A stretch of DNA of 5,034 nucleotides. Origin: Candidatus Hydrogenedentota bacterium. Lineage in GTDB: Bacteria > Hydrogenedentota > Hydrogenedentia > Hydrogenedentales > SLHB01. A model generated the notes under the pieces. It had not been told where the DNA came from and did not search any database. It was given only the letters and a program-made list of their open reading frames with translations. Positions 1 through 5,034 of the stretch are shown here, one piece after another. The stretch's first letter is position 1, and each line of letters opens with the position of its first letter. The stretch lies in contig SLHB01000510.1 of NCBI GenBank assembly GCA_007136375.1, positions 1-5,034 of the forward strand. Reading direction: 5' to 3'. The translations under genes were made by a program, and so were the position numbers.

Positions 1-665
1 GCGAGACGCAGCCGGCGAAGGTGGTGGGCGGCGACTTCTATGACTTCGTGGAGCCCGGGCCCGGCCGCGCGGGCATCCTCATCGGCGACGTGAGCGGCAA
101 GGGCGTTCCCGCGGCGTTGACCATGGCCCGGCTGCTGGCCGAGTTCCGCATCCGCGTCCTGGAGGAGCCGTCGCCGTCGGCGGTCTTGCAGGCGTTGAAC
201 ACCGCCCAGAGCAGCCGGCAGACCCGGGGCATCTTCTGCACCATGGCCTATGTGGAGTTGGACGTGGCCACGGGCAAGCTTCGTTGCGCCAACGCGGGCC
301 ATCATGCGCCCATCGTCCTCGGCGCGGAGGACGTGTGGGAGTGCGGCCACGCGTCCGGTCCGCCCGTGGGCGTGCTGCCCGAGTTCGCATGGAGCGAGGG
401 CGAGGCCCAGCTCGCGCCCGGGGAAATGGTGCTGCTGTACACCGACGGCGTCATCGAAGCGCGGCAAGGCGGGCCCGTGGGCGAGGCCGCGGCGACGGCC
501 TTGGAATACGGCGAAGCGGCGCTGATGGCGTTCGCCCGCTCCCGGCGCCAAGCGAAGCCGAAGGAATTCGCCGCGGAGCTCCTTGGCAAGGTGGGCGCGC
601 ATTGCAGCCCCGGCGTGCCCCATGACGACTGCACCCTCATCGCGATGCGGTATCTGGGGCCATGA
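1..665 (+). CDS. PP2C-family serine phosphatase, RsbU/SpoIIE type (5'-partial, catalytic domain)
   Basis: Protein-serine phosphatase expected to dephosphorylate a STAS antagonist, here most likely the one encoded two genes downstream. The reading frame is open to the left edge (first full codon at 3), and 220 residues are visible. Metal-binding and core motifs of the SpoIIE/PPM domain are all present, counted from the first visible residue: GGDFYD at 9-14, GDVSGKG at 28-34, NAGHHAP near 97-103, LLYTDG ending at 149, and HDDCTLI near 207-213 with the C-terminal Asp pair. The enzyme therefore looks catalytically intact. The first part of the domain and any N-terminal sensor (response receiver, GAF, PAS, HAMP or similar) lie outside the window, so the input signal is unknown. 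The GTG at 21 falls inside the conserved domain and is not the real start. The stop overlaps the next start (ATGA), which indicates translational coupling with the kinase gene. Domain identity is firm; the substrate is inferred from context. Confidence 0.93.
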   Translation, partial: ETQPAKVVGGDFYDFVEPGPGRAGILIGDVSGKGVPAALTMARLLAEFRIRVLEEPSPSAVLQALNTAQSSRQTRGIFCTMAYVELDVATGKLRCANAGHHAPIVLGAEDVWECGHASGPPVGVLPEFAWSEGEAQLAPGEMVLLYTDGVIEARQGGPVGEAAATALEYGEAALMAFARSRRQAKPKEFAAELLGKVGAHCSPGVPHDDCTLIAMRYLGP

Positions 666-1117
666 ACCCCGATGTGCGCTTGGAGGTCAGGGCTGATCCC
701 AAGCTGCTCAGGGCCGTGCGGGCCTTTCTTCGCTCCTATCTGGAGTCCCAAGGCCTTGGCGCCGAGGCTGCGGCCAACGTGGTGCTGGCGGTGGACGAGG
801 CCTGCGCCAATTCCATCCGCCACGCGTACCACTTTTCCACCACGGGAGTGGTTGACCTTGTGATTCTTGCGGACGACGCCGGCCTTGAGGTGCAGGTCGC
901 GGATCAGGGCGAGACGGCGGACCCAACGCTGCTGCGCCGGCGGGAGTTGGGCGCCGGCGAGGTCCAACCGCCCGCGCCCGGCGGCCTGGGCGTGCAGATA
1001 ATGTATCGCGTATTCGATGAGGTGTCATACGCCCCCGGAGAACGCGGCGGAAATCGGGTCACCATGCGGCTGGCCTGGCCCGGAGGCGCCGGAGCGGCGC
1101 CCCGCGGCGGCGCGTGA
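662..1117 (+). CDS. RsbW/SpoIIAB-like anti-sigma factor serine kinase (HATPase_c)
   Basis: Small GHKL-fold protein of 151 residues, the usual size for RsbW-like kinases, which phosphorylate a serine in a STAS partner and can also hold a sigma factor or another target. Visible motifs: N-box around residues 41-56 (VVLAVDEACANSIRHAY) with the conserved Glu47, Asn50 and His54; G1-type motif VADQGE near 79-84; the glycine turn GGLGVQIM at 107-114; and GGNRVTM near 129-135 in the last strand. The ATP-lid segment between the G1 and glycine-turn boxes is short and rich in Arg and Pro. The Ala/Gly-rich last dozen residues are probably disordered. The ATG overlaps the phosphatase stop by four bases, so translation is probably coupled; only a weak TGGGG precedes it. 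It has no histidine-kinase dimerisation domain, so a two-component sensor is excluded. Whether it binds a sigma factor cannot be told: none is encoded in the window. Confidence 0.9.
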   Translation: MNPDVRLEVRADPKLLRAVRAFLRSYLESQGLGAEAAANVVLAVDEACANSIRHAYHFSTTGVVDLVILADDAGLEVQVADQGETADPTLLRRRELGAGEVQPPAPGGLGVQIMYRVFDEVSYAPGERGGNRVTMRLAWPGGAGAAPRGGA

Positions 1118-1125
1118 GGCCGGAG

Positions 1126-1132
1126 AAGGGAG
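1126..1132 (+). promoter_or_regulatory. Ribosome binding site favouring the GTG start at 1141
   Basis: The purine run AAGGGAG lies 8 bases before GTG 1141, with a second GGAG at 1122-1125. The alternative in-frame GTG at 1114, which overlaps the kinase stop, has only the run GGCGG at 1106-1110 close before it. This site is the main reason for choosing the shorter STAS protein. Confidence 0.55.
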
Positions 1133-1140
1133 CAGGGGAC

Positions 1141-1455
1141 GTGGCTATCCAAACAGAAGAAGACCAAGGGACGTGGACGGTCCGGGTCTCGGGCGAGGTG
1201 GACCTGTACAGTTCGCCGGAAATGCGCAAGGCGGTGGTGGAGGAAGTTCCCGCTTCGGCCGATGTCCTGGCGGTGGACCTGGAGCAGGTTGCCTACATGG
1301 ACAGCTCAGGTGTCGCCACCCTGGTGGAGGGACTCCGCGAAAGCTCCAGCCAGAACCGGCGCTTCGTCTTGTTACGGCCCAGCCCGCCCGTGCGCAAGGT
1401 CCTGGAGCTATCGCGCCTAGACATGGTGTTCGACATCGAGGAAGGGGATGAGTGA
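1141..1455 (+). CDS. STAS-domain protein: anti-sigma factor antagonist (RsbV/SpoIIAA-like), possibly acting as MlaB
   Basis: Single STAS domain of 104 residues, close to the usual length of SpoIIAA/RsbV. Visible features: first strand WTVRVSGEVDL near residues 12-22, central strand DVLAVDLEQV, then MDSSG at 53-57. The first Ser of DSSG (Ser55) aligns with SpoIIAA Ser58, the residue phosphorylated by the cognate kinase. A C-terminal helix follows (PPVRKVLELSRLDMVFDI), as is typical. The GTG at 1141 is preferred because it has a ribosome binding site and puts the first strand at the usual distance from the N terminus; GTG 1114 would add nine residues and give a GTGA overlap with the kinase gene. 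Two roles are possible: antagonist in a partner switch with the preceding kinase and phosphatase, or the MlaB-like STAS subunit of the transporter that follows. E. coli MlaB has Thr at the equivalent position, so Ser here favours true phosphoregulation. Both roles may apply. The family call is firm; the target is inference. Confidence 0.92.
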   Translation: MAIQTEEDQGTWTVRVSGEVDLYSSPEMRKAVVEEVPASADVLAVDLEQVAYMDSSGVATLVEGLRESSSQNRRFVLLRPSPPVRKVLELSRLDMVFDIEEGDE

Positions 1456-1457
1456 GC

Positions 1458-1480
1458 GGACGCGCGGCATGGGCCGGTCC
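1458..1480 (+). other. Possible RNA hairpin between the regulatory and transport genes
   Basis: GGAC (1458-1461) can pair with GTCC (1477-1480), and CGGC (1465-1468) with GCCG (1473-1476), giving eight pairs with a three-base bulge on the 5' side and the tetraloop ATGG. It begins three bases after the STAS stop, in the widest gap of the operon. No T-run follows, so it is not a classic terminator; it could affect mRNA stability or processing between the two halves. GC-rich DNA forms such pairings by chance fairly often. Confidence 0.3.
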
Positions 1481-1498
1481 AGCGCCGTGGCGAAGATC

Positions 1499-1505
1499 GG
1501 GAGGG
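1499..1505 (+). promoter_or_regulatory. Strong ribosome binding site for the mlaE-like gene
   Basis: GGGAGGG lies 7 bases before GTG 1513 and decides this start: no other ATG, GTG or TTG occurs in frame between the upstream in-frame stop (1453-1455) and 1513. It suggests the transporter half is translated independently of the STAS gene, 57 bases upstream. Confidence 0.65.
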
Positions 1506-1512
1506 CGGATCC

Positions 1513-2307
1513 GTGTTGACCAGCGCCGCCGGCGCCACCGGACGCTGGACCCTGAAGACGATTCACGCCGTGTTGGCGGTTTGCCGTCTCGTCACGGGCA
1601 CCTTCTATTGGATGATCGCCGCGCCCTTGACAGGCCAGGGTCTGCGCGCCCGCAGCACGTTGGACCACTACGTGGACTACGCGGCCCGATCTTTGCCCGT
1701 GGTGGCCCTCATCTCCTTTCTGATCGGCGCCATCATGGCGATGCAGTCGTCCTATCAGCTCGCCCGCTTTGGCGCGGTCCAGTTTGTCGCCCATTTGGTG
1801 GGCATCGCGGCCTTGCGGGAGTTGGCCCCCCTCATGGCGGCGATTCTCTTGGCGGGACGGAGCGGATCGGCGATCACGGCGGAGATCGGCGCCATGAAGG
1901 TTTCCGAGGAACTCGACGCCCTTGAGGTCATGGGGATCAACTCGATCAAGTTTCTTGTCGTCCCCAAGTTCCTGGCCATGGTCCTGGCGCTGCCCTCGCT
2001 CACGGCCGCGGCCATGGTCATCATGATCGCCGGCGGATTCGCCCTGTCCGTGACGGCCCTTCAGATGGACCCCTGGAACTACTTGGCCCAGACGGCCTCG
2101 GCCCTCCACATCCGCGACTTCGCGACGGGCATGGTGAAGAGCGTCTTCTTCGCCGTGGCCATCTGTTGGGTGGGCGTCTATCGCGGTTTTCAGGTCGAAG
2201 GCGGCGCGGAGTCGGTAGGTAAGCAGACCACCTCGTCCGTCGTCACGGCCATCTTCTTCATCATCCTCATTGACCTTGTCTTCACCGCTTTGTTCTTCTC
2301 CATGTGA
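1513..2307 (+). CDS. mlaE: MlaE-type ABC transporter permease (lipid/phospholipid transport)
   Basis: Inner-membrane permease of an MCE-type lipid transporter, 264 residues, the normal length for MlaE/YrbE proteins. An N-terminal amphipathic stretch (about 15-60) precedes five hydrophobic segments near residues 60-78, 96-116, 150-181, 207-222 and 242-262. The family signature is clear: RELAPLMAAILLAGRSGSA (102-120), then ITAEIGAMKVSEELDALEVMG (121-141), which forms the cytoplasmic coupling region contacting the ATPase. The C-terminal VGKQTTSSVV followed by IILIDLVFTALFF also matches the family. There is no fused N-terminal STAS domain, unlike some MlaE homologues; a separate STAS gene stands directly before it instead. 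The start is GTG, with GGGAGGG just upstream. The stop is separated by one base from the ATG of the ATPase gene. The transported lipid and the direction of transport cannot be read from the sequence. Confidence 0.95.
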   Translation: MLTSAAGATGRWTLKTIHAVLAVCRLVTGTFYWMIAAPLTGQGLRARSTLDHYVDYAARSLPVVALISFLIGAIMAMQSSYQLARFGAVQFVAHLVGIAALRELAPLMAAILLAGRSGSAITAEIGAMKVSEELDALEVMGINSIKFLVVPKFLAMVLALPSLTAAAMVIMIAGGFALSVTALQMDPWNYLAQTASALHIRDFATGMVKSVFFAVAICWVGVYRGFQVEGGAESVGKQTTSSVVTAIFFIILIDLVFTALFFSM

Positions 2308-2308
2308 C

Positions 2309-3106
2309 ATGACCCAACAAGCAGACGCAATCATCGAAGTCGACGGCTTGAGCGCGCGCTACGGCGCGCACACGGTTCTGGATGGCGTGAGCTTCCGGGT
2401 GCGGCGCGGGGAGATCTTCGTGATCCTCGGCGGGAGCGGGAGCGGCAAGAGTACGCTGCTTCGGAACCTGGTGGGCCTCATGCGCCCAGCGGCGGGCCGG
2501 ATTGTCCTCAACAGCCAGGATTTCACCGCCATGGACGAGGCAGAACGCCTGGCGGTGCGCAAGAAGATGGGGATGTGCTTCCAAGGGTCCGCCCTGCTGA
2601 ATTCCATGACCGTCCTGGACAACGTGGCGCTGCCCTTGCGGGAACATACCCGGCTAAAGTCCTCAACCATTGACATTATGGCGAGAATTAAGCTGGAATT
2701 GGTGGGTTTGGGCCGGTTCGGGCGGTATTATCCGCCGGAATTGAGCGGCGGCATGCGGAAACGGGCGGGCGTCGCCCGGGCCATGGCCATGGACCCGGAA
2801 ATCATCTGTTATGATGAGCCCTCCGCCGGACTCGACCCGGTGGTGGCGGCCGGCGTCGACAAGCTCATCCGGAAGATGCAGCAGACGTTCCATCTCACCA
2901 GCGTGGTGGTGACCCACGAGTTGGCCAGCGTGGATCTCATCGCGGATACGGTGTGCGTGCTCCACGATGGCCAAGTTCTGGCGATAGGACCGCCGGACGA
3001 AGTGAAGCGGTCGAGCCACCCTTATGTCCAACAATTCTTTTCCCGCCAACCCGAGGCGGAAGTGAGCGACAACAATGAGTACATCCGCTCGATCACACAG
3101 TTATAG
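2309..3106 (+). CDS. mlaF: MlaF-type ABC transporter ATP-binding protein
   Basis: Cytoplasmic ATPase that powers the MlaE-like permease; 265 residues from ATG 2309, similar to E. coli MlaF. All nucleotide-binding motifs are intact: Walker A GGSGSGKST (41-49), Q-loop Gln92 in CFQGSALL, signature LSGGM (145-149), Walker B IICYDE with catalytic Glu170, D-loop SAGLDP (172-177) and H-loop His203 in VVTHEL. The wording DEPSAGLDPV and MRKRAGVARAMAMDPEI is typical of the MlaF/Mkl branch rather than of import ATPases. The ATG one base after the mlaE stop is chosen; the frame extends up to a TTG at 2270, but that start would overlap the permease gene and add 13 unrelated residues. No clear ribosome binding site precedes it, so it probably depends on coupling to mlaE. 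The tail after residue 246 (EAEVSDNNEYIRSITQL at the end) goes beyond the conserved fold; in E. coli the MlaF C-terminal extension lies at the MlaB-binding face. Confidence 0.95.
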   Translation: MTQQADAIIEVDGLSARYGAHTVLDGVSFRVRRGEIFVILGGSGSGKSTLLRNLVGLMRPAAGRIVLNSQDFTAMDEAERLAVRKKMGMCFQGSALLNSMTVLDNVALPLREHTRLKSSTIDIMARIKLELVGLGRFGRYYPPELSGGMRKRAGVARAMAMDPEIICYDEPSAGLDPVVAAGVDKLIRKMQQTFHLTSVVVTHELASVDLIADTVCVLHDGQVLAIGPPDEVKRSSHPYVQQFFSRQPEAEVSDNNEYIRSITQL

Positions 3107-3138
3107 ATCGCCGCGGCGCGGCGAGGGCCGGCGGCGAT
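3107..3138 (+). promoter_or_regulatory. Inverted repeat overlapping the mlaD start codon
   Basis: ATCGCCGC (3107-3114) and GCGGCGAT (3131-3138) are perfect reverse complements separated by 16 bases. The stem would take in the first two bases of the mlaD ATG (3137-3139), and the likely ribosome binding site GAGGG (3123-3127) would lie in the loop. The repeat begins immediately after the mlaF stop. It could reduce or time mlaD translation relative to mlaF. Chance is a real alternative in such GC-rich sequence. Confidence 0.3.
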
Positions 3139-4153
3139 GACGGACAGCGGCTCGAGTTTCACGAAGCAAGAAGTCAAAGCCGGCCTCATGGTCTTGTTCA
3201 GCGTGGCGTGCTTCGCCGGACTGGCCCTCATAGTGGCGGGATACCGGCCCGCCCTTACGGGCGATGTCTACTACGCCTACTTCCCGGACACTGGCGGGCT
3301 GAACCGTGGAGCGAGCGTCCGCTTCGGCGGGGCCCGCGTGGGCCGGGTGACGTCTATCGAACTCTCTCCAGAGCACCGGACTTTGATTCGCGTCGGGTTG
3401 GCTGTCAGCGAAAACGTTCCCATTAACGCAGGGAGCGAAGCCTTCATTACGCAGACGAGTCTGACAGCGGATCACCATGTGGAGATCACCACGGGCACGG
3501 AAACGGCGCGGCTGCTGGAGCCCGGCGATGTGATCCCCGCTCGGCCCGGCGGATTGTTTGACCGAATGGATTTGATGGCGGGCAGCATTACCAGAGTCAT
3601 GGAGGATCTGCGCGTGCTGATGGGCGTGTCGCCTCCGCCCGGCCCTGTGGCGCCGGACGCGCCGGAGGCTGTAACCATCACGCAACTCTTCGACCGTCTG
3701 GACACCACCCTGGACGCGGGTGGCGTGTTGATTACGGACATCCAGGAGGCGGTGGGGGAGGCGCGGCCCGCTGTCGAGGAGTTGACGCGCCGGCTTGAGG
3801 CCATGGAGGCCAAGGCCTCGGCGTTGATGGACGCCATGACGGGCGCCATCGAGGGGAATCAGCCTGCGATCGAACGGCTTCTCGCGCGTTTCGAGGAGGC
3901 GGCGTTGGAAGCGTCCACCGTGGCGGCGCGCCTGCGAACCGTCGCGGATACGGCGGACGATACGCTCCGGCAGGCGGGCGCCGCGAGCGGCAGCGCGCAA
4001 CAACTGCTCGAAACCAATCGGGATATGCTAGAGGACGCGCTCCGCGACATGCGGGACACCGCCCGCCACTTGCGCGACTTCAGCGAGACCATCTCGGAGC
4101 AGCCTCACTCCCTCGTCCGGGGGCGGCAACCCCAGGGCCGGGTGGTGGAATGA
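3137..4153 (+). CDS. mlaD: MlaD-like MCE-domain protein with long helical C-terminal tail
   Basis: Membrane-anchored periplasmic subunit expected to form a hexameric ring on the MlaE/MlaF complex and conduct lipids. Of its 338 residues, about 1-15 are cytoplasmic, 16-35 form one transmembrane segment (GLMVLFSVACFAGLALIVAG), and about 42-118 form one MCE domain with its hallmarks: FPDTGGLNRGASVRFGGARVGRV (49-71), the SPEH loop, and the VPINAGSEAFITQTSL stretch ending in VEITTG. In many family members the last loop carries a Gly-Leu-Leu-Gly-like pore motif; here it reads TSLTADHH. From about 175 to 322 the sequence is rich in Ala, Glu, Arg and Leu and looks like long amphipathic helices, far beyond the short tail of E. 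coli MlaD (about 183 residues) and more like Mce or PqiB proteins. A Pro-rich linker (about 163-176) separates the two parts. The ATG has GAGGG 9 bases upstream. The stop overlaps the lipoprotein start (ATGA). Confidence 0.93.
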   Translation: MTDSGSSFTKQEVKAGLMVLFSVACFAGLALIVAGYRPALTGDVYYAYFPDTGGLNRGASVRFGGARVGRVTSIELSPEHRTLIRVGLAVSENVPINAGSEAFITQTSLTADHHVEITTGTETARLLEPGDVIPARPGGLFDRMDLMAGSITRVMEDLRVLMGVSPPPGPVAPDAPEAVTITQLFDRLDTTLDAGGVLITDIQEAVGEARPAVEELTRRLEAMEAKASALMDAMTGAIEGNQPAIERLLARFEEAALEASTVAARLRTVADTADDTLRQAGAASGSAQQLLETNRDMLEDALRDMRDTARHLRDFSETISEQPHSLVRGRQPQGRVVE

Positions 4154-4725
4154 GGGGCCGGAGACCCCGGCTAGGCGCGGCCCTCGCCGCTGCGGCGTTA
4201 CTGCTCGTCGCGGCGGGATGCGTCACGGCCCCGCCCCAAACCTACTACTACACCCTCGCGCTCCCGGCCGTGGAGCGGACGGAAGACAGCCCGTCCATCG
4301 AGGCGGGCCGGTTTCGCGCCACGGAGCCGCTCCAGCGCCACGCCATCCTCATCCGCACCGCGCCCACGGAGTTGGAGTACTACGCCAACCACCGTTGGGC
4401 CGCGCGCCTCGACGATCTGACGCAACAAGAGCTTCAGCGCTTCTTTGGCCTGCCGGACGTGAGGGAGGACACCGTCGCCCTATCGGGAACAATCCTCGCC
4501 TTCGAGCAAGTGGAGCACGCCGGCGAAGTGGAAGCCCATGTGCGCATCGAGGCGGAAGGACGCCGGAAGTCCGTTTCGCCAGAGGCGCCGCCGTTGTTCC
4601 GCGAGTACTTTGAGGCGCGCGTCCAGGCCGCGTCCCACACGCCCCAAGCCGTGGTCCGCGCCTTGTGCGAGGCCCTCGGCCGCGTCGCGGCGGACATGGC
4701 GGAAGCGGTCCAGCGGAGTCTGTGA
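4150..4725 (+). CDS. PqiC-like lipoprotein, ABC-type transport auxiliary component (ABC_trans_aux family)
   Basis: Predicted lipoprotein of 191 residues, the size of PqiC (about 187). The N terminus has basic residues (RGRRPR), a hydrophobic core (about 8-22) and a lipobox ending AAGC with Cys24. Ala at -3 is less common than Leu or Val but acceptable. After the Cys comes TYYYTLALP (31-39), resembling the YYTL start of PqiC-like domains. Later come AILIRTAPTELEYYANHRWAARLDDL (65-90), whose RW motif and following helix are characteristic of the family, then the strands TVALSGTILAFEQVEH and AHVRIEAEG, and a final helix (165-189). In E. coli, PqiC sits in the outer membrane and receives the needle of the MCE protein PqiB; a matching job next to the long-tailed MCE protein here is likely. 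The first residue after Cys is Val, not the Asp inner-membrane retention signal, which fits outer-membrane sorting if an E. coli-like Lol rule applies. The ATG overlaps the mlaD stop by four bases. It is the last gene of the operon. Confidence 0.85.
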   Translation: MRGRRPRLGAALAAAALLLVAAGCVTAPPQTYYYTLALPAVERTEDSPSIEAGRFRATEPLQRHAILIRTAPTELEYYANHRWAARLDDLTQQELQRFFGLPDVREDTVALSGTILAFEQVEHAGEVEAHVRIEAEGRRKSVSPEAPPLFREYFEARVQAASHTPQAVVRALCEALGRVAADMAEAVQRSL

Positions 4726-4747
4726 ACGCCGGCCCCGCGCCTAGCGA

Positions 4748-5034
4748 CTACCGTTGCCGGAGGCGGCCGTCCTCTGGCCGGAAGGCCGGTTCATCGGTGA
4801 TAAGCAGCACGTCATAGCGCACGCCGCCCGCGAGATTTTCCAGCCGCAGCGTATGTGTTCCTTCGGGCAGCCGAACCGTTTCGAGGTTGTGCTGGCCCGG
4901 CCACGCCCAGGTCCAAGCCTGGGGCGCAAACGGGTGGTCTTCGGCGATCAGGGCGTCCGGAACATTCAGATCGGTCGCGCCGCCGCCGAGAACCGCCACC
5001 CGATCACCGTTCGCCCGCACCCGCACTTGCTGCC
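4748..5034 (-). CDS. C-terminal end of an unidentified protein with a beta-sandwich-like domain (5'-partial)
   Basis: A minus-strand frame is open to the right edge and ends with TAG at 4748-4750; 94 residues are visible, and no start within the window is credible because the GTG at 5026 is preceded in frame by further codons. The sequence alternates polar and hydrophobic residues as in a beta-rich fold: VRVRANGDRVAVL, then WTWAWPGQHNLETVRL, then LPEGTHTLRLENLAGG and VRYDVLLITDEPAFRPE. The pattern G-x-H-T-L-R-L followed by D-x-L-L-I-T-D-x-P-x-F-x-P resembles C-terminal carbohydrate-binding or galactose-binding-like modules of large secreted proteins, from memory common in planctomycete-like bacteria. 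Catalytic parts, signal peptide and start are outside the window, so no function is assigned. It converges on the lipoprotein gene with 22 bases between the stops and is unlikely to belong to the transporter operon. Confidence 0.75.
   Translation of the reverse strand, partial: QQVRVRANGDRVAVLGGGATDLNVPDALIAEDHPFAPQAWTWAWPGQHNLETVRLPEGTHTLRLENLAGGVRYDVLLITDEPAFRPEDGRLRQR
4774..4789 (+). terminator. Weak candidate hairpin downstream of the operon
   Basis: CTGGCC and GGCCGG can pair (including one G-T wobble) around the loop GGAA, which is a GNRA tetraloop. It lies about 50 bases after the lipoprotein stop, inside the end of the convergent gene. No T-run of terminator quality follows on the plus strand. 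It may only be an RNA end-stabilising hairpin or chance in GC-rich coding sequence. Confidence 0.2.

Noticed and set aside
302..967. Minus-strand frame of 221 codons opposite the phosphatase and kinase genes.
   Set aside because: It spans two genes with intact catalytic motifs on the other strand, and its own translation shows no recognisable fold.
662..1117. Reading the HATPase gene as a two-component sensor kinase.
   Set aside because: No His-phosphorylation/dimerisation domain or transmembrane segment, and the length and neighbours fit RsbW-type serine kinases.
1448..1519. Mini-frame of 23 codons from an ATG at 1448, bridging the STAS stop and the mlaE start, preceded by GGAAGGGG.
   Set aside because: The purine run abuts the ATG with no usable spacing, the peptide is basic and unrecognisable, and most of it coincides with the mlaE ribosome site; coupling leader or chance, not supportable as a gene.
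1452..1925. Plus-strand frame of 157 codons overlapping mlaE.
   Set aside because: Arg/Gly-rich translation with no family pattern, overlapping a clear MlaE permease in another frame; a GC-rich shadow frame.
1141..2307. A frameshifted STAS-MlaE fusion, as STAS and permease domains are joined in some homologues.
   Set aside because: The STAS domain ends normally with its own stop, and the permease has its own strong ribosome site and a normal N terminus.
1417..2334. Long minus-strand frame of 305 codons opposite mlaE.
   Set aside because: His, Asp and Gly-rich low-complexity translation mirroring the codons of a well-supported permease; no start context or domain.
3101..4003. Long minus-strand frame of 300 codons opposite mlaD.
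   Set aside because: Arg/His-rich translation opposite a convincing MCE protein; typical antisense frame of GC-rich coding DNA.

Overview
This GC-rich window reads as bacterial, with an outer membrane implied by an MCE-type lipid transporter and its lipoprotein partner. I cannot name the species. The minus-strand fragment at the right edge has a C-terminal style that I associate with large secreted proteins of Planctomycetes, Lentisphaerae and Hydrogenedentes, so such a lineage is a reasonable but unproven guess.

Layout: positions 1-4725 are seven tightly packed plus-strand genes that look like one operon. The first three form a complete partner-switching module: the C-terminal catalytic part of an RsbU/SpoIIE-type PP2C phosphatase (1-665, cut by the left edge), an RsbW/SpoIIAB-like HATPase serine kinase (662-1117) and a STAS anti-sigma-factor antagonist with an intact DSSG phosphosite (1141-1455). 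After a 57-base gap with a good ribosome binding site and a possible hairpin come an MlaE-type permease (1513-2307), an MlaF-type ATPase (2309-3106), a single-pass MlaD/MCE protein with a long helical tail (3137-4153) and a PqiC-like (ABC_trans_aux) lipoprotein (4150-4725). A convergent minus-strand gene (4748-5034, cut by the right edge) ends 22 bases beyond the operon.

How the genes may work together: MlaE and MlaF would form an inner-membrane ABC engine. The MCE protein would be a hexameric periplasmic ring and tube, and the lipoprotein an outer-membrane docking partner, together moving lipids across the envelope. In the E. coli Mla complex a STAS protein, MlaB, binds the ATPase and is needed for activity. 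Here the only STAS protein lies directly before mlaE but carries a canonical phosphorylatable serine and follows its presumed kinase and phosphatase. No sigma factor is encoded in the window. The main hypothesis is that the phosphatase/kinase pair controls phosphorylation of a STAS protein that switches the lipid transporter itself, rather than (or as well as) a sigma factor.

I saw no tRNA, rRNA, CRISPR array, insertion sequence or long repeat, and no stretch over 60 bases lacks a gene.
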